From contig CAMYKI010000013.1 of NCBI GenBank assembly GCA_947258985.1, positions 1 through 47,585 of the forward strand: DNA of 47,585 nt, in the 5' to 3' direction. The notes beneath the pieces were generated by a model. That model ran no database searches, was not told where the DNA came from, and saw only the letters and a program-made list of their open reading frames with translations. Position numbers and translations under genes: made by a program. Origin of the DNA: an uncultured Acidimicrobiaceae bacterium (lineage in GTDB: Bacteria; Actinomycetota; Acidimicrobiia; Spongiisociales; UBA5794). This document shows, piece after piece, positions 25,715 to 33,364 of this stretch (positions within the stretch are counted from its first letter, which is position 1; every line of letters begins with the position of its first letter).

Positions 25715-26157
25715 TGCGGTACCTCCTCAGCGGTGGCGTCTTCACCGAGGGCACGCACCAACGCGAGCACCATCCCAATGACTACCAGGTAGACGCCGAT
25801 ATCGAAGAACAGCGCCGACACAATCTTCACGTCCCCTACCAGCGGGATGGACAACTCCGCGTATCCGGATTCGAGGAATGCGAGGCCTGGAAGCAGCGCA
25901 GCGAACCCTGTGCCTGCAGCCACCAGGAGCCCGACGCCCATGAGCACGGTTGACCGAACCGGAAGCACCTTTCGTACTGTGTCCGTGCCACCGGCGGCCC
26001 ATACGAGCAGGACCGCAACTCCCGCAACGAGACCGCCGGCGAAGCCCCCACCGGGTTGATTGTGCCCCGCAAACAGCAGATATGCGGAGAAGACCAGCAC
26101 CGGACCCGACACCGCAATCACCCCGGCCTCGAGAATCGCCGAAGGACGAGTCTTCAT
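25711..26157 (-). CDS. mrpB: MrpB subunit of Mrp-type antiporter
   Basis: The product, 148 residues, has four helices and the MrpB domain with FAGHNQPGGGFAGGLVAG and VSALFFDIGVYLVVIGMV. It pairs with the C-terminal MrpB-like part of MrpA. Overlap with mrpA and mrpC by 4 bp indicates coupled translation. Confidence 0.95.
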   Translation of the reverse strand: MKTRPSAILEAGVIAVSGPVLVFSAYLLFAGHNQPGGGFAGGLVAGVAVLLVWAAGGTDTVRKVLPVRSTVLMGVGLLVAAGTGFAALLPGLAFLESGYAELSIPLVGDVKIVSALFFDIGVYLVVIGMVLALVRALGEDATAEEVPQ

Positions 26158-28451
26158 GTGCGACTCCTCGCATCTCTGATCACGGGAATGACCAGACCGG
26201 CCGCCCCAAGAGCGGCGGCGACAAGCACGGTTATCTCACCGAGCGTGTCGAAGGCGCGGAAGTCAACCAGGATCACGTTGACCACGTTGCTCCCGGCGGC
26301 TTCCGGCACAGAGTCTGCGACCAAGGTATCGGAGATCGTCTCTGAGGAACGGGCTCCGTTGACGACGAGACCGGCGAAGAAGACAAACGCTCCGACGGCC
26401 AGCGCAACAGCGAGGCGGGGAAGCCGGGCGGTCGCCGGCCTGGAGAAGGTGGCCGGGAGGTGGCGCAGCACAAAGGCGAAAAGTGCAACGGCAAGCGTCT
26501 CTACCAACAGCTGTGTCAAGGTCAGATCTGGACCGCCAAACACCGAGTACAAGGCGGCGATTCCGTAGCCCACACCGCCGAGGAGGATCACGACGGCAAA
26601 CCGGCGCCGCACAAAGGGGAGGGCCACGGCAAATCCCACTATCAGCGCACCGAGTATCCATTCGAGCATTGAGCCGCCCGGAGGGGTAACCAGGACCGGG
26701 GACTCCCCTATGGCCGCGACAGTCGGAGCCGTAACGGCGACCATGAGGATGATGGCGATGTATGCCGGAAGGGAACCATTCTGAAGAAGACCGCTCGAAC
26801 GATCGGCAAACCGCAGCAGTGCGGGTATCGACCGGCGGTAGGCCGTGTCCGCACTTGGAAGGCGCTCCGCCACCCGCCCCACCGCTTCGGTAGTGCGGTC
26901 GACGAGTTGCCTTCTCCACGCCAGCAGCAACCCGGCCGTCAGAGAGGCAAGGGACCAGGCAAGGGCGGGAACAAATCCGGGCCAGATGACCAGCTTGCCC
27001 GCCTTGGCCACGCCCGACACGACCTTGGCAGCTCCGTTCACAATTGGCAGCACCAGCGTCGGTAGCAGGCCGATGCCGACGGACATGACTGCTAGGAGAG
27101 CCGGGGCCCAGAGCAAGGCGCTGCGAGACGCCAACCTCTTGCCCGTTGCCGGCTCGGTGCCCGGAACGGCGGGTCCGAACGCTCCAAACATGAATCGGGC
27201 CGTGTAGGCCACCGTGAGGGTCGAAGCGGTCGCTGCAGCGGCAATCAACCAGACACTCTCAGCCAGCAAGCCGTCGAACGCAGCTTCCTTCGCAGCAAAT
27301 CCGAGCGTAAGCGGCATCGCGGTCATTGACAGCGCGGCTGCGGTGGTCACCCAGAACAGCCTGGGCATGGAACGCCTCAGTCCGGAGAGGCGGCGCAGGT
27401 CGCGGGTCCCAGTCTCATGGTCGATCGCACCGACAGACAGGAACAGGGTCGCCTTGAACAGGGCGTGCCCAACGAGGATGGCAAGACCCCCAAAGGCGAG
27501 AGCGGGGATGCCGGATCCCAACAGGAGAAACATGAAACCGAGTTGGGAGACCGTCCCAAACGCGAGCAGAAGCTTGAGATCGTATTGGCGGAGAGCCCGC
27601 CAGCCGCCGAGCACCATTGTTATGAAGCCGATCGTGAAAACCGCCGGCTGCCACCAATCCGCTGCGGCCACGCCGGCGAAACCCAGCCGGCCAACGAGGA
27701 AGATTCCAGCCTTGACCATCGTGGCCGAATGCAGGAAAGCACTTGCCGGTGTTGGAGCCGCCATGGCTCCCGGGAGCCAGGCATGAAACGGAAATTGTGC
27801 CGACTTGGTAACAGCGCCCAACAAGATGAGCGCCCACGCCACTGTCAGAACGTTCGATCCCACCGGTGGATTGGCCGTGATCTCCGAAATCAGATAGGTA
27901 CCGGCTTCGCCGGCCAGCAGCACGATTCCGCCGAGCATGGCCAAGCCGCCTCCGCCGGTCACGAGCGCAGCGTGCAGCGCCGCGGATCTTGCTTCTGCCT
28001 TCTGGTCGTAATAGCCGATCAACAGATACGAAGTGATCGTTGTCAGCTCCCAGAACACGAAGAGCGCCAGCAGATGATCGGCTGCCACCAGGCCAACCAT
28101 GGAACCGGCAAAAAGGGTCATCGTCGCCGCAAAGTTCGTTGCCCGGGACGAAGGCGAGAAATAGCTCTGCGAGTAGAGGAATATCGGCAGACCGATCCCC
28201 GCAACCACAAGCAGGAAGAGGAGCGAATACGCGTCGACCCGAAAGGCGATGGTGAGATCGAGCGAAGCCACCCAGGTGAATGACTCTGTTGCGGGGTCGC
28301 CGGAGAGCACCCGACTTCCGTTCAACGCCGCCCACAGCAACGTCGACGCCGGGCCCAGAGCACCGACGACGAAGGCCCATCGCCCAAGCGGGCGACGGAA
28401 CAACACGAGGATCCCGGCCACAGCCAGGTGAATCAGGACAACTAGAGCCAT
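26154..28451 (-). CDS. mrpA: MrpA subunit of Mrp-type antiporter
   Basis: The product, 765 residues, is the large subunit. A NuoL-like N-terminal part of about 14 helices carries LLALFVFWELTTITSYLLIG, FPFHAWLPGAM, LHSATMVKAGIFL and AFGTVSQLGFMF, with the Lys and Glu residues used in proton transfer. Extra C-terminal helices form the DUF4040/NuoJ-like region (VGYGIAALYSVFGGPDLTLTQ) and an MrpB-like end (NVILVDFRAFDTLGEITV). It is the first gene of the mrpA-B-C-D-F-GE operon, divergent from a small winged-helix regulator. No strong ribosome site precedes ATG 28451. Confidence 0.95.
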   Translation of the reverse strand: MALVVLIHLAVAGILVLFRRPLGRWAFVVGALGPASTLLWAALNGSRVLSGDPATESFTWVASLDLTIAFRVDAYSLLFLLVVAGIGLPIFLYSQSYFSPSSRATNFAATMTLFAGSMVGLVAADHLLALFVFWELTTITSYLLIGYYDQKAEARSAALHAALVTGGGGLAMLGGIVLLAGEAGTYLISEITANPPVGSNVLTVAWALILLGAVTKSAQFPFHAWLPGAMAAPTPASAFLHSATMVKAGIFLVGRLGFAGVAAADWWQPAVFTIGFITMVLGGWRALRQYDLKLLLAFGTVSQLGFMFLLLGSGIPALAFGGLAILVGHALFKATLFLSVGAIDHETGTRDLRRLSGLRRSMPRLFWVTTAAALSMTAMPLTLGFAAKEAAFDGLLAESVWLIAAAATASTLTVAYTARFMFGAFGPAVPGTEPATGKRLASRSALLWAPALLAVMSVGIGLLPTLVLPIVNGAAKVVSGVAKAGKLVIWPGFVPALAWSLASLTAGLLLAWRRQLVDRTTEAVGRVAERLPSADTAYRRSIPALLRFADRSSGLLQNGSLPAYIAIILMVAVTAPTVAAIGESPVLVTPPGGSMLEWILGALIVGFAVALPFVRRRFAVVILLGGVGYGIAALYSVFGGPDLTLTQLLVETLAVALFAFVLRHLPATFSRPATARLPRLAVALAVGAFVFFAGLVVNGARSSETISDTLVADSVPEAAGSNVVNVILVDFRAFDTLGEITVLVAAALGAAGLVIPVIRDARSRT

Positions 28452-28462
28452 AGGTGAAGCAA

Positions 28463-28490
28463 TTTACACGAAACCAATAACGTATATAAT
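28463..28490 (+). promoter_or_regulatory. Promoter of the winged-helix regulator
   Basis: TTTACA (28463-28468) and TATAAT (28485-28490) are 16 bp apart, one of the best housekeeping-type promoters in the window. Transcription should start near 28497, inside the inverted repeat described next. Confidence 0.7.
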
Positions 28491-28491
28491 T

Positions 28492-28506
28492 CCGGAATCG
28501 TTCCGG
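28492..28506. promoter_or_regulatory. Inverted repeat over the predicted transcription start
   Basis: CCGGAA-TCG-TTCCGG is a perfect 6-bp inverted repeat directly after the -10 box. Its position suits autorepression by the winged-helix protein encoded 18 bp downstream, and it could also affect mrpA on the other strand. Confidence 0.6.
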
Positions 28507-28523
28507 GACGAGGAGGTTCGGCG

Positions 28524-28814
28524 GTGACCGCAAAATGGACGTTCTTTACGAATCACGCCCACGTCCTGTTCTGCATCGCCGACGATCCGGACATCACCTT
28601 ACGCGAGGTGGCGATCAGGGTTGAAATCACAGAGCGGGCCACGCAGCGAATCGTTGCGGAGTTGGAACAGAGCGGATACCTGAGACACGAACGCAAAGGG
28701 CGCCGCAATCACTACGAACTCAAATACGACGCTCCCCTGCGCCACGGAATTGAATCCCACGTCGCCATCGGGGATATCTTGACCGTTCTCGGCAAGGGAA
28801 CAGCCAAGCACTGA
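28524..28814 (+). CDS. Small winged-helix transcriptional regulator
   Basis: The product, 96 residues, is a single winged-helix domain of the MarR/ArsR-like type. It has HVLFCIADDPDITLREVAIRV followed by the recognition helix ERATQRIVAELEQSGYLRH and the wing RKGRRNHYELKY. GTG 28524 has GAGGAGG seven bases upstream. It is divergent from the Mrp operon, so it may control it, itself, or both. The effector is unknown; no metal-binding cysteines are present. Confidence 0.85.
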   Translation: MTAKWTFFTNHAHVLFCIADDPDITLREVAIRVEITERATQRIVAELEQSGYLRHERKGRRNHYELKYDAPLRHGIESHVAIGDILTVLGKGTAKH

Positions 28815-28825
28815 ACCGGCGCTCT

Positions 28826-28875
28826 CGTTCCGGCGTACGCCACTCCGAAATGGCGGAGTGCGGTACGCCAGAACG
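28826..28875. terminator. Long 22-bp imperfect hairpin after the regulator gene
   Basis: Arms 28826-28847 and 28854-28875 pair except at three positions, around the loop AAATGG. The hairpin starts 11 bp after the regulator stop and probably ends its transcript. The outer arm (GTACGCCAGAACGGT) resembles the edge of the palindrome at 35265. Confidence 0.75.
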
Positions 28876-28896
28876 GTGGCGACGGCGCTGGCGACG

Positions 28897-28968
28897 TTCC
28901 TCGGGAAGTACCGGCACGTTCTCGAACGGCTGTCCCATCGCCTTGGGCCCGATGGTGTCGTGTAGTTG
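28897..28968 (-). pseudogene. C-terminal remnant of an SDR gene
   Basis: On the minus strand this stretch reads DTIGPKAMGQPFENVPVLPE, close to the last residues of the second SDR (AIGPEAMGQPFEKVPVLPED, encoded at 37536-37605). No SDR core precedes it. It lies 85 bp past the end of the transketolase operon and looks like the end of a deleted or disrupted gene. Confidence 0.75.
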
Positions 28969-29052
28969 GTCGATCACGGGGATCCAGCGTCGGTTCCCGC
29001 CACGTTTGCACGACGAGCTGTGCTGCGTGACGGTCCACGGTTGACATCTGCC

Positions 29053-30018
29053 CTATAGATTCGTCTCCGCCAGCGTTGCCAGGTCCGGAGCCGTCAACCC
29101 GTTCTCCTTCATCAGGAACTTGTGGTCACCGAGCTTCTGGAACTTGTCGCCCAGGCTGGCGAACACCTGTTTCGGAGCGCCGACGACACCGGCCTTGTAC
29201 TCGGCCACCGCACCGCCCAGGCCACCCATTGGGCTGTGTTCCTCGACCGTGACGACGAGCTTGTTCTCGGCGAACACCTTGTCGAGCATCTCCGTGTCCA
29301 ACGGCTTGATTGTGTGCATGTCGACGACCCGGGTCGAGATCCCCTTGTCCTCCAGAATGTCGGCGGCACCCACCGCATCGGCCAGAAGCGATCCGCTCGA
29401 TATGAATGCAACATCGCTGCCCGGGCGGTACTCGATAGATTTGCCGATCTGGAAGTCGAAGTCCTCCGAGTACATCACGGGGTAACCCGGACCGCCGGTC
29501 AGACGCAAGTAGACCGGGCCCTCGTGTTCGATGCAGGCATAGAGCGCCTTGTGGGTTGAAAGCGGATCCGACGGAGCGATGACGGTGAAGTTCGGGATCG
29601 CCCTGACCACCGCGATATCGTCCATGGCGTAGTGAGTGTTCCCCAGCGGGCCAAAACGAACGCCGGCTTCGATGCCGATGACCGTCACGTTCGCATTCAT
29701 GTAACCCAGAGCGGCCCGCACCTGCTCGGCCGGACGCATCGGCACCATCGCCGCTAGACCGACGGCGAACGGGCGAAGCCCTTCGAGGGCAAGACCAGCT
29801 GAGAAGTCGATCAAGTTCTGTTCGGCGATACCAACGTCGAAAAACCGGTCCGGATAAGTGTCCTTGAATTCGACCAACCGCGCCGTTGGCGTCAGGTCGG
29901 CGCTCAACGCCACCACCTCGGGGTGCTCGGCGGCCAGCATCATCAGGGTGTCTGCCTGCACGGTGCGGTGACCCGCCTTCGACCAATCCTGCAATTTGTC
30001 CAGTGCTGCTGGGTTCAT
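29053..30018 (-). CDS. Transketolase, C-terminal subunit
   Basis: The product, 321 residues, holds the pyrimidine-binding and C-terminal domains of a split transketolase. The catalytic Glu that activates thiamine diphosphate is in DVGIAEQNLIDFS (about residue 66). Further markers are GNTHYAMDDIAVVRAIPNF and TVEEHSPMGGLGGAVAEY. With the N-terminal subunit it moves two-carbon ketol units between ketoses and aldoses. ATG 30018 overlaps the stop of the N-subunit gene (ATGA). Split transketolases occur in archaea, firmicutes and some catabolic clusters, where they often act on special substrates. Here it is the last gene of a regulon operon, so a catabolic substrate is likely. Confidence 0.93.
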   Translation of the reverse strand: MNPAALDKLQDWSKAGHRTVQADTLMMLAAEHPEVVALSADLTPTARLVEFKDTYPDRFFDVGIAEQNLIDFSAGLALEGLRPFAVGLAAMVPMRPAEQVRAALGYMNANVTVIGIEAGVRFGPLGNTHYAMDDIAVVRAIPNFTVIAPSDPLSTHKALYACIEHEGPVYLRLTGGPGYPVMYSEDFDFQIGKSIEYRPGSDVAFISSGSLLADAVGAADILEDKGISTRVVDMHTIKPLDTEMLDKVFAENKLVVTVEEHSPMGGLGGAVAEYKAGVVGAPKQVFASLGDKFQKLGDHKFLMKENGLTAPDLATLAETNL

Positions 30019-30860
30019 ATCGTCTTCGCGTTCTCTAGATCCGCAATCGCTGCGTCGTACTGCTCTTGATTCATTGGCCGGGCGTGCCAGTTGAGGCTGC
30101 CCTCCATGAACGAGATGCCCTTGCCCTTCGTCGTGTTGGCAATTATCACGTGAGGCTTGCCGTTGCTGGAATCCTTCATCTCCGCCAATGCGTCGAGCAA
30201 GCTGGCGGCGTCGTTGCCGTCTTCGAGGACCAGGACATCCCAACCCGCAGCTCGCCACAGCGCCTCGATATCAACATCCATGATGTCCTTCGTGGTGCCT
30301 GCTAGCTGGACGAAGTTGCGGTCGATGATGGCAACCAGGTTGTCCAATCCGTACTTGACGGCATTCATCGCCGCTTCCCAGATGACCCCTTCGTTGCACT
30401 CTCCGTCACCAACGAGGCTGAACACCTTGTGATCCTCGCCCTTGATCTTCGCCGCCTTCGCCATCCCGCAGGCAACAGCGAAGCCGTTACCGAGGGTTCC
30501 CGACGACACCTCGATACCGTATTGCGGGTTCCGGGTGGGATGCCCGGCGAGGAAGCTTCCGTCTCCCTTGAAGGTGGCCATCTGTTCCTTGGTGATGTAG
30601 CCGGCTTCACCCAACGCCGAGTACAAGGCAAGGCAGGCATGGCCCTTGCTCTGCACAAATCGGTCTCGATCCGCCATCGTGGGGTTCTCGGGATCATGGT
30701 TCATGATTCCGAAGAAGAGGCTCGCCACGATTTCGATGCTGGACAGCGCCGGTCCAAAGTGGGCGCCGCGGCCCCCTGCTCCAAATCCCATCTCGACGAC
30801 ATGCCGCCGCATCAGAGCAGCCTTTTCGTTGATGAGGTCAACTGTTTCCGTATTTGCCAT
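30015..30860 (-). CDS. Transketolase, N-terminal subunit
   Basis: The product, 281 residues, is the thiamine-diphosphate phosphate-binding half of the split transketolase. It has SKGHACLALYSALGEAGYI, the substrate-side His in AGHPTRNPQYGIEVSSGTLG, and the cofactor motif GDGECNEGVIWEAAM (151-165) ending with Asn near 182. A second conserved region is ANTTKGKGISFMEG. GGAG eight bases before ATG 30860 supports the start. It follows the HMG-lyase-like gene after a 136-bp gap holding a long hairpin, so it may be partly uncoupled from the genes upstream. Confidence 0.95.
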   Translation of the reverse strand: MANTETVDLINEKAALMRRHVVEMGFGAGGRGAHFGPALSSIEIVASLFFGIMNHDPENPTMADRDRFVQSKGHACLALYSALGEAGYITKEQMATFKGDGSFLAGHPTRNPQYGIEVSSGTLGNGFAVACGMAKAAKIKGEDHKVFSLVGDGECNEGVIWEAAMNAVKYGLDNLVAIIDRNFVQLAGTTKDIMDVDIEALWRAAGWDVLVLEDGNDAASLLDALAEMKDSSNGKPHVIIANTTKGKGISFMEGSLNWHARPMNQEQYDAAIADLENAKTI

Positions 30861-30923
30861 ATGTGTTTCTCCGTGCGCGATTTCTGCGTGCTGTCGGGGA
30901 GTGTGTCGAATATCGCCAGTTCC

Positions 30924-30971
30924 GGTCCGTCAATACCGCTGGAACAGGAGCGTTCCCGGTATGGACGGACC
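30924..30971. terminator. 15-bp hairpin within the transketolase operon
   Basis: Arms 30924-30938 and 30957-30971 match at 14 of 15 positions. The loop holds a second inverted repeat, GGAAC (30941-30945) and GTTCC (30952-30956), which are operator half-sites split by six extra bases. It lies between the HMG-lyase-like and transketolase genes and may attenuate or process the transcript. Confidence 0.6.
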
Positions 30972-30996
30972 TTTACGTCAGTAGCTCAACACACTC

Positions 30997-31887
30997 CTAG
31001 TTAGTAGAGGGAATTCTGAATTGATGTCCGCTGAACTGTCCGGTTGGTATTGCTGTGGCTTGCCACTTTGCGAGTTCGATCATCTTCGGGATGTCGACGC
31101 CAAGCTCATACCCCATTTCAGACAACATGAACGCCAGGTCCTCGGTGGCCAGGTTGCCGGATGCCCCCGGGGCAAAGGGACAGCCACCCAGGCCGCCCAG
31201 GGTCGATTGCACTTTGTCCACGCCAAGCTCGATGGCGGCCAGCGTGTTGACCATTCCCATGTTGCGGGTGTCGTGAATGTGAACCTGAAGATCAAGCGAC
31301 GGGTACTCGGCCCAGACGGCTTCGATGATCCGGCGCACCTGAGCCGGGTTGGCGATTCCGATTGTGTCGCAGAGATTGACGGTCTTGATTCCGCTATCGA
31401 CATAGGCCTTCAGGAACGGCACAACGTCGTCTTCGGTCTTCATCCCCTCAAACGGGCAACCAAACGTGGTGGACAGATCCAGACAGACATCCATCTCTGG
31501 ATAGGCCTCCAGAATCGCCTGAAGGCCGGCAAAGGACTCTGCATGTGTCCGCCTGATGTTGGCCTTGTTGTGGCTCTCTCCCAAAGACACCACATAGGAC
31601 ACCGACTTCAGACCGGATTCCCAGGCCGCCTCTGCACCACGCAGATTTGGAACCAATGCAAAGAGATCTGCATCCGGGTATTTGTCGACGACCCGCGCAG
31701 CCAATTCCCCGGCGTCTCGCATCTGGGGAATTGCCTTCGGACTGACAAATGACGTCATTTGCAGATGCCGCAATCCGGCATCCAGTAGCCCTTCAACAAT
31801 GCGAACCTTCGTTTCCAATGGGATGTACTCATCCACCATTTGAAACCCGTCGCGGGGCCCTACTTCATACAGTTCGATCTTCTTCAT
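30997..31887 (-). CDS. HMG-CoA lyase-like acyl-CoA lyase
   Basis: The product, 296 residues, is a full-length HMG-CoA lyase-family TIM barrel. Catalytic residues are in place: Arg12 and Asp13 in EVGPRDGFQ, metal His203 and His205 in VHIHDTRNMG, Cys236 in the signature GGLGGCPFAPGASGN, and Asn245. The family cleaves 3-hydroxyacyl-CoAs to acetyl-CoA and a keto product. ATG 31887 overlaps the CoA-transferase stop (ATGA). Because it sits with a CoA-transferase, an acylating aldehyde dehydrogenase and a transketolase rather than leucine genes, the real substrate is probably not HMG-CoA; this is an inference. Confidence 0.9.
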   Translation of the reverse strand: MKKIELYEVGPRDGFQMVDEYIPLETKVRIVEGLLDAGLRHLQMTSFVSPKAIPQMRDAGELAARVVDKYPDADLFALVPNLRGAEAAWESGLKSVSYVVSLGESHNKANIRRTHAESFAGLQAILEAYPEMDVCLDLSTTFGCPFEGMKTEDDVVPFLKAYVDSGIKTVNLCDTIGIANPAQVRRIIEAVWAEYPSLDLQVHIHDTRNMGMVNTLAAIELGVDKVQSTLGGLGGCPFAPGASGNLATEDLAFMLSEMGYELGVDIPKMIELAKWQATAIPTGQFSGHQFRIPSTN

Positions 31888-33341
31888 GACTTCAGCATGG
31901 TCCCTTCCTCTTTGAGCCGCCGATACCAGCCAAACGCCACTTCGGGTAGCTGGGGATGATGTCCGCCGCATTGCGCACGCGCTGTCTGCAGGTAGGCCTT
32001 CAACTGCCCCCGGTAGGCATCGGATACGCAGTCGGCGATGATTGCGTCGGCTCGTTCTCCGTCATCCAGCCCGCGCAGGTCGGCGACGCCGTGCTCGGTC
32101 ACGACAACATCGACATCATGTTCATTGATGTCCTGGTGGGACACCATGGGCACGATATTGCTGATTGCCCCGCCCTTGGCCACCGACGGTATGAGGATCA
32201 CCGACAGACCGGCGTTCTGAGCGAAACTCGCTCCGCCTCCGATCCCGTTCACCACCCGGCTCCCGGCGATATGACTCGAGTTCACATTGCCGTAGATGTC
32301 GATCTCAATGCCCGTGTTCAGCGCAACCAACCCCAACCGGCCGATAACTTCGGCGTTGTTGGTTACGTCACCGTTGCGGATCACAAGGTGATCGCTCACA
32401 TCCGGAGTGTCGGTCAGAATCTGCTCCACCCTCTCGCTCATTCCCAACCCTCCGGTTGATAGAGCTGTGGCCTTCCCGGAAGCGAGGAGTTCCAACACAG
32501 GCTCGGTAATTCCACCGCAGAAGAACTGAAGGTCGCGGAAGCTGGACTGCTGGAATGCGTCGGCAACGGAATCGGCAAGACTGCCGAAGCCGGTCTGAAT
32601 CGGCGGGAGATGCCCGGTCTTCTGGACCTCGAGGTCGAGGAAGTTGAACAGGTGGTCGGCGATGCGCTTTGTTACCGCGGTGCCTGCCGGTTGCGGACCC
32701 ATTCGTTCCGGAATGTTGGTTTCCACGATGTGCCGGACCTTCTTCGGGTCAACCGGGATTCCCTTCTCACCGATTCGCTGATTAGTACGGACCAGGGGGA
32801 TCGGTTGCGTGTTGGGCGGCGCCGCCGGGATATGGATGTCATGGAGGGTTCGCAGAACCTCTGGCTGGGCGGCATTGATCTCGACGATGACTTCATCCGC
32901 AGCGTCCATCAGGTAGTGGGTCATACCGATGGAGCTGGTGGGGATGAGGTCCCCGTCTTCATCGAATCCCAGAGCCTCGACCACAGCTACATCGATCCGT
33001 CCGAAACTACGGTTTCGGAGCAGGCGGGGCATCTTGCTCATCTGCTGCTCGACGTAGCTCAGGGAACCACTGTTCGCCTGGGCGGCGAGCGTGCGACTGG
33101 CGACCATGGGAACCCGCCGGGTCACGAGTTCCTCTGCACCGAGGGATTCGTCGAGCCAGGGCACATTGGCGCCGGTGACCAGCTCGAACGACAGGTCCTC
33201 ACCGCTCTGCTTGCGCTGTACAAGAGCTTCGACAACGGCTTTGGGATAGCCGGCCATGGCGTATCCGCTCATGGCAACGGTTATGCCGTCCCGGATCGAG
33301 GCTGCCGCCTCCTCCGCTGTTGAAATGCGGTTGTCGTTCAA
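31884..33341 (-). CDS. Acetyl-CoA hydrolase/CoA-transferase family protein
   Basis: The product, 485 residues, belongs to the Cat1/AarC family of acetate- or succinate-linked CoA-transferases. It has AMSGYAMAGYPKAV at the N-terminus, the probable catalytic Glu in GGITEPVLELL, and the signature IYGNVNSSHIAGS followed by NGIGGGASFAQNA and VVTEHGVADLRGL. Such enzymes pass CoA between carboxylic acids. TTG 33341 is chosen because GGAG lies just upstream and family homology begins there; a GTG at 33368 overlaps the previous stop and is possible. It lies between the aldehyde dehydrogenase and HMG-lyase-like genes, so it probably handles their acyl-CoA intermediate. Confidence 0.9.
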   Translation of the reverse strand: MNDNRISTAEEAAASIRDGITVAMSGYAMAGYPKAVVEALVQRKQSGEDLSFELVTGANVPWLDESLGAEELVTRRVPMVASRTLAAQANSGSLSYVEQQMSKMPRLLRNRSFGRIDVAVVEALGFDEDGDLIPTSSIGMTHYLMDAADEVIVEINAAQPEVLRTLHDIHIPAAPPNTQPIPLVRTNQRIGEKGIPVDPKKVRHIVETNIPERMGPQPAGTAVTKRIADHLFNFLDLEVQKTGHLPPIQTGFGSLADSVADAFQQSSFRDLQFFCGGITEPVLELLASGKATALSTGGLGMSERVEQILTDTPDVSDHLVIRNGDVTNNAEVIGRLGLVALNTGIEIDIYGNVNSSHIAGSRVVNGIGGGASFAQNAGLSVILIPSVAKGGAISNIVPMVSHQDINEHDVDVVVTEHGVADLRGLDDGERADAIIADCVSDAYRGQLKAYLQTARAQCGGHHPQLPEVAFGWYRRLKEEGTMLKS

Positions 33342-33364
33342 GGTTCTCCAGCTCCCCTTCTGCC

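Noticed and set aside
32705-32719. Further operator copy (CGTTCCGGAAT) inside the CoA-transferase gene
   Set aside because: It lies within coding sequence and lacks the AACGTT core of the regulon motif.
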